NCBI RefSeq assembly: GCF_900091705.1
Contig: NZ_LT594783.1
Span: forward strand, 1 to 64,000
Origin: Clostridium mediterraneense
Lineage (GTDB): Bacteria; Bacillota; Clostridia; Clostridiales; Clostridiaceae
Direction: 5' to 3'
DNA length: 64,000 nt
The notes beneath the pieces are model-generated. The model saw nothing but the letters and a program-made list of their open reading frames with translations, was not told the origin of the DNA and searched no databases. Below, in pieces: positions 1 to 7,727 of the stretch (its first letter is position 1; each line of letters begins with the position of its first letter). The translations under genes were made by a program, and so were the position numbers.

Positions 1-301
1 GATCAATACAAGTTGAAGGTGTCTTTGCATTGATAAAAGAAAGTAGAAAGTTTAGAAGGTTTTCATACAGAGGATTAAAAAACGTTGAAACGCAATTTTT
101 ATTAATTTCATTAGCACATAATATGATCAATTATATTAGCAAAAGAGATACAGGTAGATTAAAAAAGCACTTATTCTAATATTTTTTCATATTTATCCAA
201 ATAGGTATTTCTAATACCTTTATTTGTCATGCATAAAATTCGATTAAAATAAAAGGAACCACCTCACAATTCCAAATTATGGTATTATGAGACAGCCCCT
301 T
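1..301 (+). mobile_element. right end of an IS1182-type insertion sequence
   Basis: The first 179 bases encode the end of a DDE transposase and are followed by about 120 non-coding bases. The segment closes with GAGACAGCCCC at about 289-299, which resembles the terminal inverted repeat I recall for IS1182-like elements. The left part lies outside the window, so it cannot be said whether the copy is complete. It abuts the stop codon of the next gene with only about five bases between them. Confidence 0.7.
3..179 (+). CDS. IS1182-family transposase, C-terminal part (partial at window edge)
   Basis: An open frame runs in from the left edge and stops at 177-179. Its 58 residues include IQVEGVFALIKE, FRRFSYRGLKNVETQF and AHNMINYI. 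These match the conserved C-terminal block of IS1182/DDE_Tnp_1_6 transposases (the E of the DDE triad region followed by an R/G/K-rich helix). The N-terminal majority of the protein is outside the window. Whether the full gene is active cannot be judged. The family assignment rests on motif recall, not on a search. Confidence 0.75.
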   Translation, partial: SIQVEGVFALIKESRKFRRFSYRGLKNVETQFLLISLAHNMINYISKRDTGRLKKHLF

Positions 302-306
302 CTAAA

Positions 307-729
307 CTAATATTTTAATCCTATTATAACATGATCTAAAGCATTACCTTTTAATCCATCTTCTTTAAACATATTAATAACTTCTAATATTGTATCCTTA
401 ACATTTATCGCCTTATTTTTCCCATATATATATGACATATAAGCATACATATATCTTACCATCTTATAATCTGACTTTTTATATTCTTCTAATTCGTTTT
501 TATAATTTTCTTTTATCTTTAAAAACTCTTTCTCTGTTAGATAAGTACCTGTAACTGTTTTTAAAGTTTCAAAAAATTCCTTATCAATAGCTACTTTAAA
601 ATCCTTATTATTTTCACTATTTATCTTTCTATATAATAATCTTGTAAGATAACTATAACTTTCTCCCATGTAGCTATTATATCTAGCATTTAATATTACA
701 TTATCGCTTCCAATTTCTCTGTATTTCAT
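307..729 (-). CDS. hypothetical protein, 140 aa
   Basis: The protein is 140 residues, soluble, helical, and rich in Lys, Tyr and Glu, with no signal peptide or membrane segment. The start is supported by AAGAGG seven bases upstream. I do not recognise a family. The gene ends with a TAG only about five bases from the right end of the IS1182-type element. The insertion may therefore have supplied or created the present C-terminus, and an intact relative could be longer. It is read leftwards like the two genes upstream of it, but a gap of about 80 bases separates it from the next one. Confidence 0.6.
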   Translation of the reverse strand: MKYREIGSDNVILNARYNSYMGESYSYLTRLLYRKINSENNKDFKVAIDKEFFETLKTVTGTYLTEKEFLKIKENYKNELEEYKKSDYKMVRYMYAYMSYIYGKNKAINVKDTILEVINMFKEDGLKGNALDHVIIGLKY

Positions 730-809
730 CTATATACCTCTTCTTGTGTTATAATCTATATTTATAATCTACCTTATATATCCATTCGAATTTCAACATT
801 TTAATTACA

Positions 810-2075
810 TTATTCTTTTATTTTGTAAATTTTGTTGTTTATTATATTTAACTTAGTTGAATAAACATCTAAAGAATGTCCTTTATAATTCCTAATAATC
901 TCTTGACATCTTTCAGATATTTTTTCTAGAATATCAATTTTAAGGTCTTTTATATCTTCTTCAAACTTTAAAAAATCATCATTACTGTTCATAAGAAGTG
1001 AAATTAAATCGGCTTCAAGTTTTTGCTTATTTTCATTTTCTTCTTTTACAGATAATAATTTTATACAATCATCTACTGTCTTAATATTAAGGCCCCAAGA
1101 ATTTTTAATATCCTTACCAAGTTCTCTAGTAGTTTTATACATAATAAGCCATGGATCTTCTTCACTTATAGATTGAACTCTAATATTAGGATTTTCTATA
1201 ATTTTTACTTTAAATTCATTACTAATAAAAGCTATAGATTTTATTATGCTATAAACATCTTCCCCCTTATATTTTTCTAATTCATCTACAGTTTGAGAAT
1301 TACATATCCACTCTAACATTTCTTGAGATTTTATAATTTTAGAATATAGCTTTTCCCTTCTTTTTTTAACAAACATAATTAAATTTTTTCTTTCCGTTTG
1401 TAAGGATACATCATCTGAGAAAAATATATGCTTAATTAAACTAGCATCATTTAATGACTTATTCTTATATTTTTTATTTATCTCTACTTGATTCATTAAA
1501 ACTAAATATGTATCAGTTAAAGTTAATTCTTTTTTCATTTTAAGTCTTTCTAATAAATATTTAGTGTCATTATTATAAATTCTTTTTAATTTTAAGTCTA
1601 TTCTTTTTTTAGCAATTTCAGCATAATAACTTATATCTACTAAAAGATTTATTATATAATTTATTTTTTTATCTAACTTAGAGTTTAATATTTTTTTTGC
1701 TCCTACTAAAAGGTTTTTACAATAGCTAGAATAAATATATATTCTTATAATATCATTGTTCTTTATATAATTATAAAGTTTATTTATTGTATCTGAGAGA
1801 CTTATAGCATTATCCACATCTTTTTGTGATACTAAGGTATACTTTATTACTTCATCACTTAAAATCTTGTTCTTACTCGGCTTAACAAAGAATGCTATCT
1901 TTTCTTCATTTTTATCTTCAATTAAAAACCTACTCATTATAATCCCTTTATTATTTACTTTATATTCTTCCTTAATTGGTAAAGTAATCATTGAAGCTTC
2001 TATAATTTCATTTATAAAACTTTTTTCTTCTATTTTTCTTGTAAATTCTAAATCTAAAAATGCTACTCTCATCAT
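810..2075 (-). CDS. degenerate DEDDh exonuclease-like protein, 421 aa
   Basis: The N-terminus resembles DnaQ/KapD-type 3'-5' exonucleases: a first beta strand AFLDLEFT with the Exo I acids D8 and E10, then NEIIEA, then a segment like the family's 'FVKP..LSD...T.vsqkDVDnA' block (about 64-92). At the Exo II position, where an Asp is expected, the sequence reads IYSSYCKNLL. At Exo III it reads KSLNDA instead of H-x-A-L-D-D, so D210 is kept but the His is lost. About 200 further residues are helical, Lys/Glu-rich and unassigned. The start is ATG at 2075 with AAAGGA seven bases upstream, preferred over an upstream GTG. It is probably nuclease-derived; activity is doubtful. The fold is inferred from motifs only. 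Confidence 0.6.
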   Translation of the reverse strand: MMRVAFLDLEFTRKIEEKSFINEIIEASMITLPIKEEYKVNNKGIIMSRFLIEDKNEEKIAFFVKPSKNKILSDEVIKYTLVSQKDVDNAISLSDTINKLYNYIKNNDIIRIYIYSSYCKNLLVGAKKILNSKLDKKINYIINLLVDISYYAEIAKKRIDLKLKRIYNNDTKYLLERLKMKKELTLTDTYLVLMNQVEINKKYKNKSLNDASLIKHIFFSDDVSLQTERKNLIMFVKKRREKLYSKIIKSQEMLEWICNSQTVDELEKYKGEDVYSIIKSIAFISNEFKVKIIENPNIRVQSISEEDPWLIMYKTTRELGKDIKNSWGLNIKTVDDCIKLLSVKEENENKQKLEADLISLLMNSNDDFLKFEEDIKDLKIDILEKISERCQEIIRNYKGHSLDVYSTKLNIINNKIYKIKE

Positions 2076-2183
2076 CACTCATTCCTTTCTAATACACTAT
2101 ATTTAGTATATGTAAATTATAATATTTACATTCTTTATAAAAAAATAAAGAGAATACCTCTAAAAAAGATATTCTCTTTAACA

Positions 2184-2429
2184 TTATTTTAAATATTTAC
2201 TTGTTAATCTTTTAGCTCTAAGAGCTCCTTCAAAAAAATCATAGTTATCTACTTCATAATAACTATTATAAAGATCTTTACATTCTTGTTTTCTATCTAA
2301 ATTAGATTCTGCAAAATCTATAATAAATTCCAAGATATTTTCTCTTTTTTCAAAATCTAATTCCTTAATTTCATCTAAATTTGCTAATTCTAAAAAGTGT
2401 TTTACTAGATTTTCTTCATTAGTATTCAT
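2184..2429 (-). CDS. small acidic hypothetical protein, 81 aa
   Basis: The protein is 81 residues, acidic and helical (NEENLVKHFLELANLDEIKELDFEKRENILEFIIDFAES), without Cys pairs or membrane segments. It starts at ATG 2429 with an AGGAGGAA ribosome binding site. A hairpin with AAAGAGAATA arms lies just past the stop at about 2147-2180 and could terminate it. It resembles small conserved clostridial proteins of unknown role, but I cannot name a family. The preceding intergenic region of about 630 bases is unusually long. Confidence 0.6.
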   Translation of the reverse strand: MNTNEENLVKHFLELANLDEIKELDFEKRENILEFIIDFAESNLDRKQECKDLYNSYYEVDNYDFFEGALRAKRLTSKYLK

Positions 2430-2985
2430 GTTAAATTCCTCCTATTTTAATCCCTAATTTACTCCAATTATTTTATTACCTTATGTAGGCTTGTACATTT
2501 TTAAAAATCATTCCTAATATCTATTTATAATTTTAACATATTTTTAATATTAGTAACAAAAATTCTACTTACATATTTCTTTTAAAATTACTGTAAAAGA
2601 AGTTTTTTCATAAAAAAAATATCTTTTACAGCTAATTTATTAAAATTTTTTCCCTAATTAATAAAATAAATTTATAATTATACTAAATAATATATTTATT
2701 GCTTTTAAATCCAAAATATTATGATATCTTTGGAATAAATTTTATTTAAAATATTTAAATAAATGAGAATCTTTTTATCATTAGGCAATTTTTTTTACTT
2801 TATGATAAAAATTATTACTTAAAATTGAAAGGCATTATATCTATAATAATTAAATTTAATATTAAGATAATTTAAGTTTATAGACAAAATTTATTCTAAG
2901 ATTTATATTAATATTAATCGTAAGATTAAGAGCAATAATATTTGTTTATCTTATTTCTATTCATAAAAAATATATTACACAACAG

Positions 2986-3019
2986 AGACATTTCTTATAA
3001 TAAAGAAATGTCTTTTTTT
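2986..3019 (+). terminator. intrinsic terminator without an obvious gene
   Basis: Arms AGACATTTCTT and AAGAAATGTCT surround a short loop and are followed by seven T on the plus strand. The minus side has no T run. No plus-strand ORF ends nearby. Confidence 0.7.
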
Positions 3020-3022
3020 ATT

Positions 3023-3048
3023 AAAAAAACCTAGCTTAAAGCTAGGTT
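3023..3048 (-). terminator. terminator of the SUKH gene
   Basis: The hairpin AACCTAGC/GCTAGGTT is followed by a run of T on the minus strand, about a dozen bases past the stop of the SUKH gene. Confidence 0.85.
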
Positions 3049-3060
3049 TAAAAATATCTA

Positions 3061-3858
3061 TTAATAATAATCATATCTATCCTCTTCATCATATGTTGAT
3101 ATACCATAATAATCATCATCTTCTTCATAATTATCATAGCCATCTTCTTCAACATAATCATCATATTCTCTTAAATTATATGACATATCTAAATCATTAT
3201 CTTCCTCATATAAAGCTCTTGAGCTCTTATAATACTCCACTATATTAAATAAATGCTTGTCCATAAATTTAATTAGATTTTCATTTTCATCTTCTGTTCC
3301 TTCTTGAACTTCTATTCCATCCTCTATATAAAGTCCATTATATTCATATATCATAATTGTTTTTCTTAAAAGATCTTCAAGACTATCAGCTATTACATAT
3401 TTTTCTGTATCAAGTTCTGATTCTCCAAAATTAATTATTTGTCCAACTTTCCCCTTAGAATCTGGATTTAAATCTATAGCAAGATATGTATGTTCATTAT
3501 TAAAAGCAAAAGGAATCCAATTACTATCTATTAATTTATTTCTTATAGCTCCTTGTGGATTTGAAACATATATGTCCTTAACTTCATTCTTATCATTCTT
3601 CTTATTATTTTTCCATTCCAAACACATATCGTCAAATGTCATAAGCTCAAATCCAAGTATTGCTCCAAGACCAAGAGTACCATTATTTAAGCTATATAAC
3701 TGCTTTAATTCTTCTGGAATTTCTAAATTCATCTCATTCTCTACTTCCTTAAATCTAGAAACTCTCACCCCTGATTCTAATGAATCTATTGAAAATCCAC
3801 TAATTTTTTCTTCTATAATATCTAAAATTTCTTCCCATAACGTTTTAACTATTTTCAT
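3061..3858 (-). CDS. SMI1/KNR4 (SUKH) domain protein with acidic Tyr-rich tail, 265 aa
   Basis: Residues about 20-175 match the SUKH (SMI1/KNR4) pattern: 'F.EVE.E.....IPEELKQLYSLNNG' followed by LGFELMTFDDM, WIPFAFN and the late 'YLAIDLNPDSKGKVGQII' strand. SUKH proteins are often immunity proteins against polymorphic toxins, but no toxin gene is nearby, so that role is not shown here. The last 45 residues or so (YDDYVEEDGYDNYEEDD and on) are almost only Asp, Glu and Tyr and look disordered. A similar Asp/Tyr tail ends the protein at 20.07 kb. The gene is monocistronic with its own terminator. Confidence 0.85.
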   Translation of the reverse strand: MKIVKTLWEEILDIIEEKISGFSIDSLESGVRVSRFKEVENEMNLEIPEELKQLYSLNNGTLGLGAILGFELMTFDDMCLEWKNNKKNDKNEVKDIYVSNPQGAIRNKLIDSNWIPFAFNNEHTYLAIDLNPDSKGKVGQIINFGESELDTEKYVIADSLEDLLRKTIMIYEYNGLYIEDGIEVQEGTEDENENLIKFMDKHLFNIVEYYKSSRALYEEDNDLDMSYNLREYDDYVEEDGYDNYEEDDDYYGISTYDEEDRYDYY

Positions 3859-3993
3859 ATAAATTCTCCTTTGTTAATATCAAACTTCATCTTCATTATC
3901 CTATTTGTTCATTCTTATTTATTATAATAAAATTCTTTTTTTATTTCTATAAAGTTTTTAAATAACTTTACTATTAATCTTAAGAATCCTTAG

Positions 3994-4028
3994 CAAAAAA
4001 AGAAGATATCTATTTATTAGATATCTTC
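3994..4028 (-). terminator. terminator of the 169-aa membrane-anchored protein gene
   Basis: The arms GAAGATATCT/AGATATCTTC are followed by an uninterrupted T run on the minus strand. Confidence 0.85.
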
Positions 4029-4040
4029 TAAATTTATATA

Positions 4041-4550
4041 TTAACTTTGTGCTATTTGACTTTTATCTGGTGCTATAATATTTTCAGCAGCCACCATACT
4101 ACTCATTGCATTTTGATAATTCTCAACAGTCTTTGATGGTGTTTTATCATAACCATTCTTAACAATCTCCTCTGCATCTGCTACTACTTGCTTGTAACTT
4201 GGCTGCACTTTATTAGTTAATGTATCTTTTATCTCTTCATATTTGCTACTACTTAAATAACTCTTATTAGCTTCTAAATTTGAAAGCATAGCATTATATA
4301 ATGAATCTTGGCTACCACTGATTTGGTTTATTTCACTTTTAAGTTGAGCCATATCTGTTATAGTTTCCTCATTATAAAGTTTTGTTGTTAATTGCTCTAA
4401 CTGTCTTAACTTTTCAATTTGACTACTTGCATAATTAGCAGGATTAGACGCCTGTGCTGATTGCTTTGGTTTTGTTAAAGTCCCAACCACAAGTATTATA
4501 ATTCCAAGAATTACTGCTACTACGATTGCTATCTTTTTTCCTTTGTTCAT
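4041..4550 (-). CDS. membrane-anchored helical extracytoplasmic protein, 169 aa
   Basis: Residues 1-7 are basic (MNKGKKI) and about 8-26 form a single hydrophobic helix (IAIVVAVILGIIILVVGTL) without a lipobox. Residues 27-169 are polar, Ser/Gln/Glu-rich and mostly helical, probably outside the cell. There are no Cys and no recognised domain. The start is ATG at 4550 with a weak upstream purine stretch. Short anchors with a helical exposed part occur among cell-envelope proteins of clostridia, but I do not recognise a named family. Confidence 0.65.
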   Translation of the reverse strand: MNKGKKIAIVVAVILGIIILVVGTLTKPKQSAQASNPANYASSQIEKLRQLEQLTTKLYNEETITDMAQLKSEINQISGSQDSLYNAMLSNLEANKSYLSSSKYEEIKDTLTNKVQPSYKQVVADAEEIVKNGYDKTPSKTVENYQNAMSSMVAAENIIAPDKSQIAQS

Positions 4551-4907
4551 TCTAAATTCTCCTAAGTTATAAATTTAAATAATTATAAATCCTGTTATAA
4601 TCATTTCTATTTTAACATATATAATAAATTTTATAAATACATCTCGAAATTTAGGACTGGCTTTAAGATATATATTATTAGTAATAATATATATCAAAAG
4701 CTATTTTTTAGTTAAATCTTTATTATGGAAATATTCACTATATAAGCCATAAATATTTATGATAATATCCCATTAAGTAATTATTTTGTAATCTTTTAGT
4801 AATATATACGGAATAATTTAATTTTCTCTAAGATTTATAATATTTCTAGATAATACAACGATTTAAGTGTAATATATTAATATTTAATAACTGAAAGGAG
4901 CTAAAAA
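4551..4907. other. intergenic region with an AT palindrome/terminator
   Basis: These 357 bases separate divergent genes. Apart from the palindrome at 4661-4709 nothing coding was found. The promoter of the gene at 4908 must lie in the right half, but no box stands out in this AT-rich background. Confidence 0.5.
4661..4709 (+). terminator. palindrome with T tail, orphan plus-strand terminator
   Basis: There is a perfect 14-bp inverted repeat around a single central G (4667-4695), extended outward by GCTTT/AAAGC with a small bulge and followed by TATTTTTTA. The upstream gene is on the other strand, so this would end a short untranslated RNA or act as an attenuator about 200 bases before the gene at 4908. 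Confidence 0.5.
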
Positions 4908-5852
4908 ATGAAAAAAACAGCTTTAGCTATAACTATTGCTATAATATTAGCTGTAGGTGGAGTATTTGCTTATTCTTTAACAAATAAATCCCAAATAGTT
5001 TCAACTAATGAAAATAAAAATATTACATCAAATAAAATTTCTGCTGAAAATATCCCTAATGATAAATTAAGCAAAAAAGATAATAATTTAGGTAAAACAA
5101 ATAATGCTAAAACTGTAAAATCAGATATTAAAACTGATAATACATCTAATATTACTACTAATGATATTAATACCAACAATAATGGTAACCCTAAAAATAA
5201 TAATATAGCTAATAAAGATACTACAATAAAAACATCTAATACAAATCAAAGTACAAGTAGTAACTTAGATAATAATACTAAAAATAATATTAGTAATAAT
5301 ACAGATACTAAAAAAATAAATACTACTAATAACTCCAATTTATCAGATAATAGTGAACCTAGCTATACTCCTACACCACTTACAAGTGAACAACAAGAAA
5401 ACTATAGTAAGCTTCAAAGTATAGCTCTTAAAAGTAAACCAAATGGGACAGCCTTTATAACAAACCTTAATAATTATAAAGTTATTGATGGAACTAAATA
5501 CTATAATTTATATGAATATAATATAGGTAAAGATTCAGAACATTGGGTATATGATGGTAACTATAGTAACTTTGTAGGAGCTTTCTATGTAAGTCCTTCT
5601 GGTAAGAAACTTGGAACTCAATATGTTCAAGATTTTAGTGATTTAAATGATCAACAAAAATATTCAGAACTTTATCAACTTGCAACTGAATTTACATCTT
5701 ATTTTTCAGGAAATGGATCTATTAAAGTTAATTTAAATAAAACTAAAGATGTAGATGGTTATCACTGTTATCTAATAAATTGGGGAGATAAGAGCTTTTA
5801 TCTAAGTCTTACTGGTTATGTTTACATAGATAAGTCTCAAGCATTTTATTAA
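4908..5852 (+). CDS. secreted or anchored protein with Asn/Thr stalk and duplicated C-terminal module, 314 aa
   Basis: The N-terminus is a signal anchor (MKKTALAITIAIILAVGGVFAY). About 25-155 is a low-complexity Asn/Thr/Lys/Ser stalk. About 160-310 holds two related modules. The first contains NLNNYKVIDGTKYYNLYEYN then FYVSPSGKK; the second contains VNLNKTKDVDGYHCYLI then YLSLTGYVY. Each module begins with a helix of the type YSKLQSIA or YSELYQLA. The same module occurs twice in the protein at 6634. I know no name for the domain. The ribosome binding site is AAAGGAG at about 4893 and a strong terminator follows. It is probably exposed on the cell or spore surface, but this is inference. Confidence 0.7.
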   Translation: MKKTALAITIAIILAVGGVFAYSLTNKSQIVSTNENKNITSNKISAENIPNDKLSKKDNNLGKTNNAKTVKSDIKTDNTSNITTNDINTNNNGNPKNNNIANKDTTIKTSNTNQSTSSNLDNNTKNNISNNTDTKKINTTNNSNLSDNSEPSYTPTPLTSEQQENYSKLQSIALKSKPNGTAFITNLNNYKVIDGTKYYNLYEYNIGKDSEHWVYDGNYSNFVGAFYVSPSGKKLGTQYVQDFSDLNDQQKYSELYQLATEFTSYFSGNGSIKVNLNKTKDVDGYHCYLINWGDKSFYLSLTGYVYIDKSQAFY

Positions 5853-5860
5853 AATAAATA

Positions 5861-5900
5861 AAAAAAGAAACTATCTAAAATTAGATAGTTTCTTTTTTTT
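5861..5900 (+). terminator. terminator of the 314-aa secreted protein gene
   Basis: The hairpin GAAACTATCTA/TAGATAGTTTC is followed by eight T. Confidence 0.9.
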
Positions 5901-5969
5901 ATGATTAAATTTATAATTTCTTTTCAGTAATTAACTAATATTTACTCTATAAACATTAGTTAAGCACTG

Positions 5970-6065
5970 TTACATATATACTGCTGGTACCATGAATATT
6001 AATGATATTAACATGAATACTAATGCAAACCAAACAGCACCTGGATTTTCAACTCTTTCTTCCAT
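5970..6065 (-). CDS. 31-aa single-helix membrane microprotein, copy 1
   Basis: The start codon at 6065 is preceded by TAAGGAGTGATTAAC, a near-ideal ribosome binding site, and the frame stops at 5970. The product begins MEERVENPGAVWFALV and ends MVPAVYM. It has a short charged N-terminus and one hydrophobic helix of about 20 residues reaching the C-terminus. It differs from copy 2 mainly at E4R5V/K4I5, P8/L8 and I/S changes, a pattern of conservative substitution expected for a real protein. I recognise no family. Such peptides often act as partners of larger membrane proteins; any role here is unknown. Confidence 0.7.
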   Translation of the reverse strand: MEERVENPGAVWFALVFMLISLIFMVPAVYM

Positions 6066-6164
6066 TGTTAATCACTCCTTAATAATAAAATTTGTTTTAT
6101 TATTAGAATTAAATCTACTCAGTAATTAACTAATATTTACTCTATAAACATTAGTTAAGTACTG

Positions 6165-6260
6165 TTACATGTATACAGCTGGTACCATAAATATTAATGA
6201 TGATAACATAAATATTAATGCAAACCAAACAGCACCAAGATTTTCAATCTTTTCTTCCAT
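6165..6260 (-). CDS. 31-aa single-helix membrane microprotein, copy 2
   Basis: This is a paralog of the gene at 5970-6065, the same length to the codon, starting at 6260 behind the same AAGGAGTGATTAAC signal. The product begins MEEKIENLGAVWFALI and ends MVPAVYM. It is the first gene after a promoter-like sequence (6316-6344, reverse strand) and so is probably the promoter-proximal member of a two-gene unit. It is likely inserted in the membrane with its N-terminus in the cytoplasm, judged only from charge distribution. Confidence 0.7.
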   Translation of the reverse strand: MEEKIENLGAVWFALIFMLSSLIFMVPAVYM

Positions 6261-6315
6261 TGTTAATCACTCCTTAATAAATAAATTATGATTTCTATAG
6301 CTTTACGCTAACATA

Positions 6316-6344
6316 AGTATACTATTTTAAAAAAATATATACAA
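6316..6344 (-). promoter_or_regulatory. promoter of the microprotein pair
   Basis: On the minus strand, TTGTAT and TATACT are separated by 17 bases, ending about 55 bases before the start codon of copy 2. It resembles a vegetative promoter; a sporulation sigma factor cannot be excluded. Confidence 0.5.
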
Positions 6345-6633
6345 ATTAATTAAATTAACAAATATAATATATTTTTTTATGATTTCTTTTTACTTTTTAA
6401 ATAATTATTTTTTAAAAAAGTATTTCACATAAAAATAAGTTTATTTTACTACATATGATTATATGTAATCTGTATTTTCATATTAAATATTATATTTTTC
6501 ACTTTTATTATGTCCCACTATTCACTTTTTTAATACTTTCTTAAACTTTTTTTCATATTTATTGATGGAAGCACTAATCATTAATCTATATTATTATTTG
6601 TGAAATACTTAAAAATTTAAAAGGTGATAACTG
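6345..6633. other. intergenic region between divergent units
   Basis: This is part of the gene-free stretch 6261-6633. Beyond the promoter listed above, no ORF, hairpin or clear box was found. The gene at 6634 has AAAAGGTGATAACTG as its ribosome binding site. Confidence 0.4.
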
Positions 6634-7623
6634 ATGAAAAAAATACTTTTATGGGTTTTTATATTAGCATTTGCAGGTATTGTTGATACTTGTTATTACA
6701 TAATAAAATCAAGTTATGCATTAGAGCATCCACAAGGCCAAGTGTTACTATCATCCCCAAGCCAAAGTAATACTGGCACAAATAATACTAATGAAACAAC
6801 CCAATCTAAAAAGACTGATAAAAAAACAGGACTTTTAGATAAATTATTTGGTAGTGATGGGCCCTCTCATTCACAACTAGTTAAAGAAAACGCACAATAT
6901 AACTTAACACAAGCTGAAATGGAAGTTTACAATAATACTAACACATTTTCAGCAGCAGCCGCTAAATTATATAATAAAATTGAATCAAACATTTATGACC
7001 AATACTATGTCCAACAAATGCATTATAGAACAGTTGTAAATTTAAACAACTTTGTTACTTATGATGGAATAAGATATTATGAAGTTTTTAACTATTATAA
7101 TATGCCAACTGCTGGTACTATAGCTAATCCTGTTGGTATAAAGAGTCCTAATGGAACAATTTATAACTATACTGGTTTAGAAAGTATATTTTACATAGAT
7201 GCACTTGGTGATACTATGACAGTAGCTAAAGCTAAAGAAGATGGTATTGAAAATCCTTTAAATAGCAATTTAACTCCAGCACAAATAGAAAATCAACTTA
7301 CAAAGATTTCTATTGAATTTACTACTGGTGCTACTACAATGCCAGGGGTTACTGCTAAACCTTATTTACAATATTCAAAGGTAGTTGATAATGAAACATA
7401 TTATCAAGTAGTTTTAAACTGTCCTGTTCCAAACCAACAAGAATTCCAATTAAGGGGTTCAAGAACAACAGCTGAATTCTATATGAACCCTAACGGTAGA
7501 ATCTGGCAAGATAAGCAACAAGCTTTCTTATATTCAGGATACTTCTATAAAGGAATACATTTTGGTAAAATAAATTACTACTACAATGCATTTGATCCTA
7601 ATTGGAACAAAAATCACAGTTAG
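6634..7623 (+). CDS. secreted/anchored protein with duplicated module, paralog of the 4908 gene, 329 aa
   Basis: There is a signal anchor at 1-27 (MKKILLWVFILAFAGIVDT), a short Ser/Thr/Asn/Lys linker at about 35-90, then two modules. Module one (about 100-200) has VVNLNNFVTYDGIRYYEVFNYY and FYIDALGDTM; module two (about 215-300) has YLQYSKVVDNETYYQVVLN and EFYMNPNGRIW. The 'NLNN-x3-DG-x-RYY' core is nearly identical to that of the protein at 4908, so they are paralogs with a very short rather than a long stalk here. The 31-aa microprotein pair lies between them. A strong terminator follows. The domain has no name known to me. Confidence 0.7.
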   Translation: MKKILLWVFILAFAGIVDTCYYIIKSSYALEHPQGQVLLSSPSQSNTGTNNTNETTQSKKTDKKTGLLDKLFGSDGPSHSQLVKENAQYNLTQAEMEVYNNTNTFSAAAAKLYNKIESNIYDQYYVQQMHYRTVVNLNNFVTYDGIRYYEVFNYYNMPTAGTIANPVGIKSPNGTIYNYTGLESIFYIDALGDTMTVAKAKEDGIENPLNSNLTPAQIENQLTKISIEFTTGATTMPGVTAKPYLQYSKVVDNETYYQVVLNCPVPNQQEFQLRGSRTTAEFYMNPNGRIWQDKQQAFLYSGYFYKGIHFGKINYYYNAFDPNWNKNHS

Positions 7624-7624
7624 A

Positions 7625-7667
7625 AAATAATCCAGTACAATTAAATTTGTACTGGATTATTTTTTAT
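7625..7667 (+). terminator. terminator of the 329-aa secreted protein gene
   Basis: The long hairpin AATAATCCAGTACAA/TTGTACTGGATTATT is followed by T residues. It can also work leftwards for convergent transcription. Confidence 0.9.
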
Positions 7668-7727
7668 AAAAACTTAATTTAAAAATATTTGCACTAGGTT
7701 TAAATTAAACTTTTATTTTTATTATAT

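Larger units (their letters stand above)
2430..3060. other. AT-rich intergenic region with a plus-strand terminator
   Basis: There is no convincing gene in these 631 bases. The only sharp signals are the two terminators near its right end, one pointing each way. The plus-strand terminator has no visible gene feeding into it, so an untranslated plus-strand transcript may exist here. Confidence 0.5.
5925..6281 (-). repeat. tandem duplication of a ~160-bp unit carrying a microprotein gene
   Basis: Two copies, 5925-6086 and 6120-6281, are offset by exactly 195 bases and differ by scattered substitutions. Each contains a 31-codon gene, its ribosome binding site and, after the stop codon, a 14-bp imperfect inverted repeat (TTAACTAATATTTA against TAAACATTAGTTAA with a five-base loop). 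Conservation of both frame and 3' hairpin suggests that both copies are functional. Confidence 0.85.

Noticed and set aside
2764-2823. Short plus-strand ORF starting ATGAGAATCTTTTTATC in the gap
   Set aside because: It has 19 codons, no ribosome binding site and only AT-typical residues.
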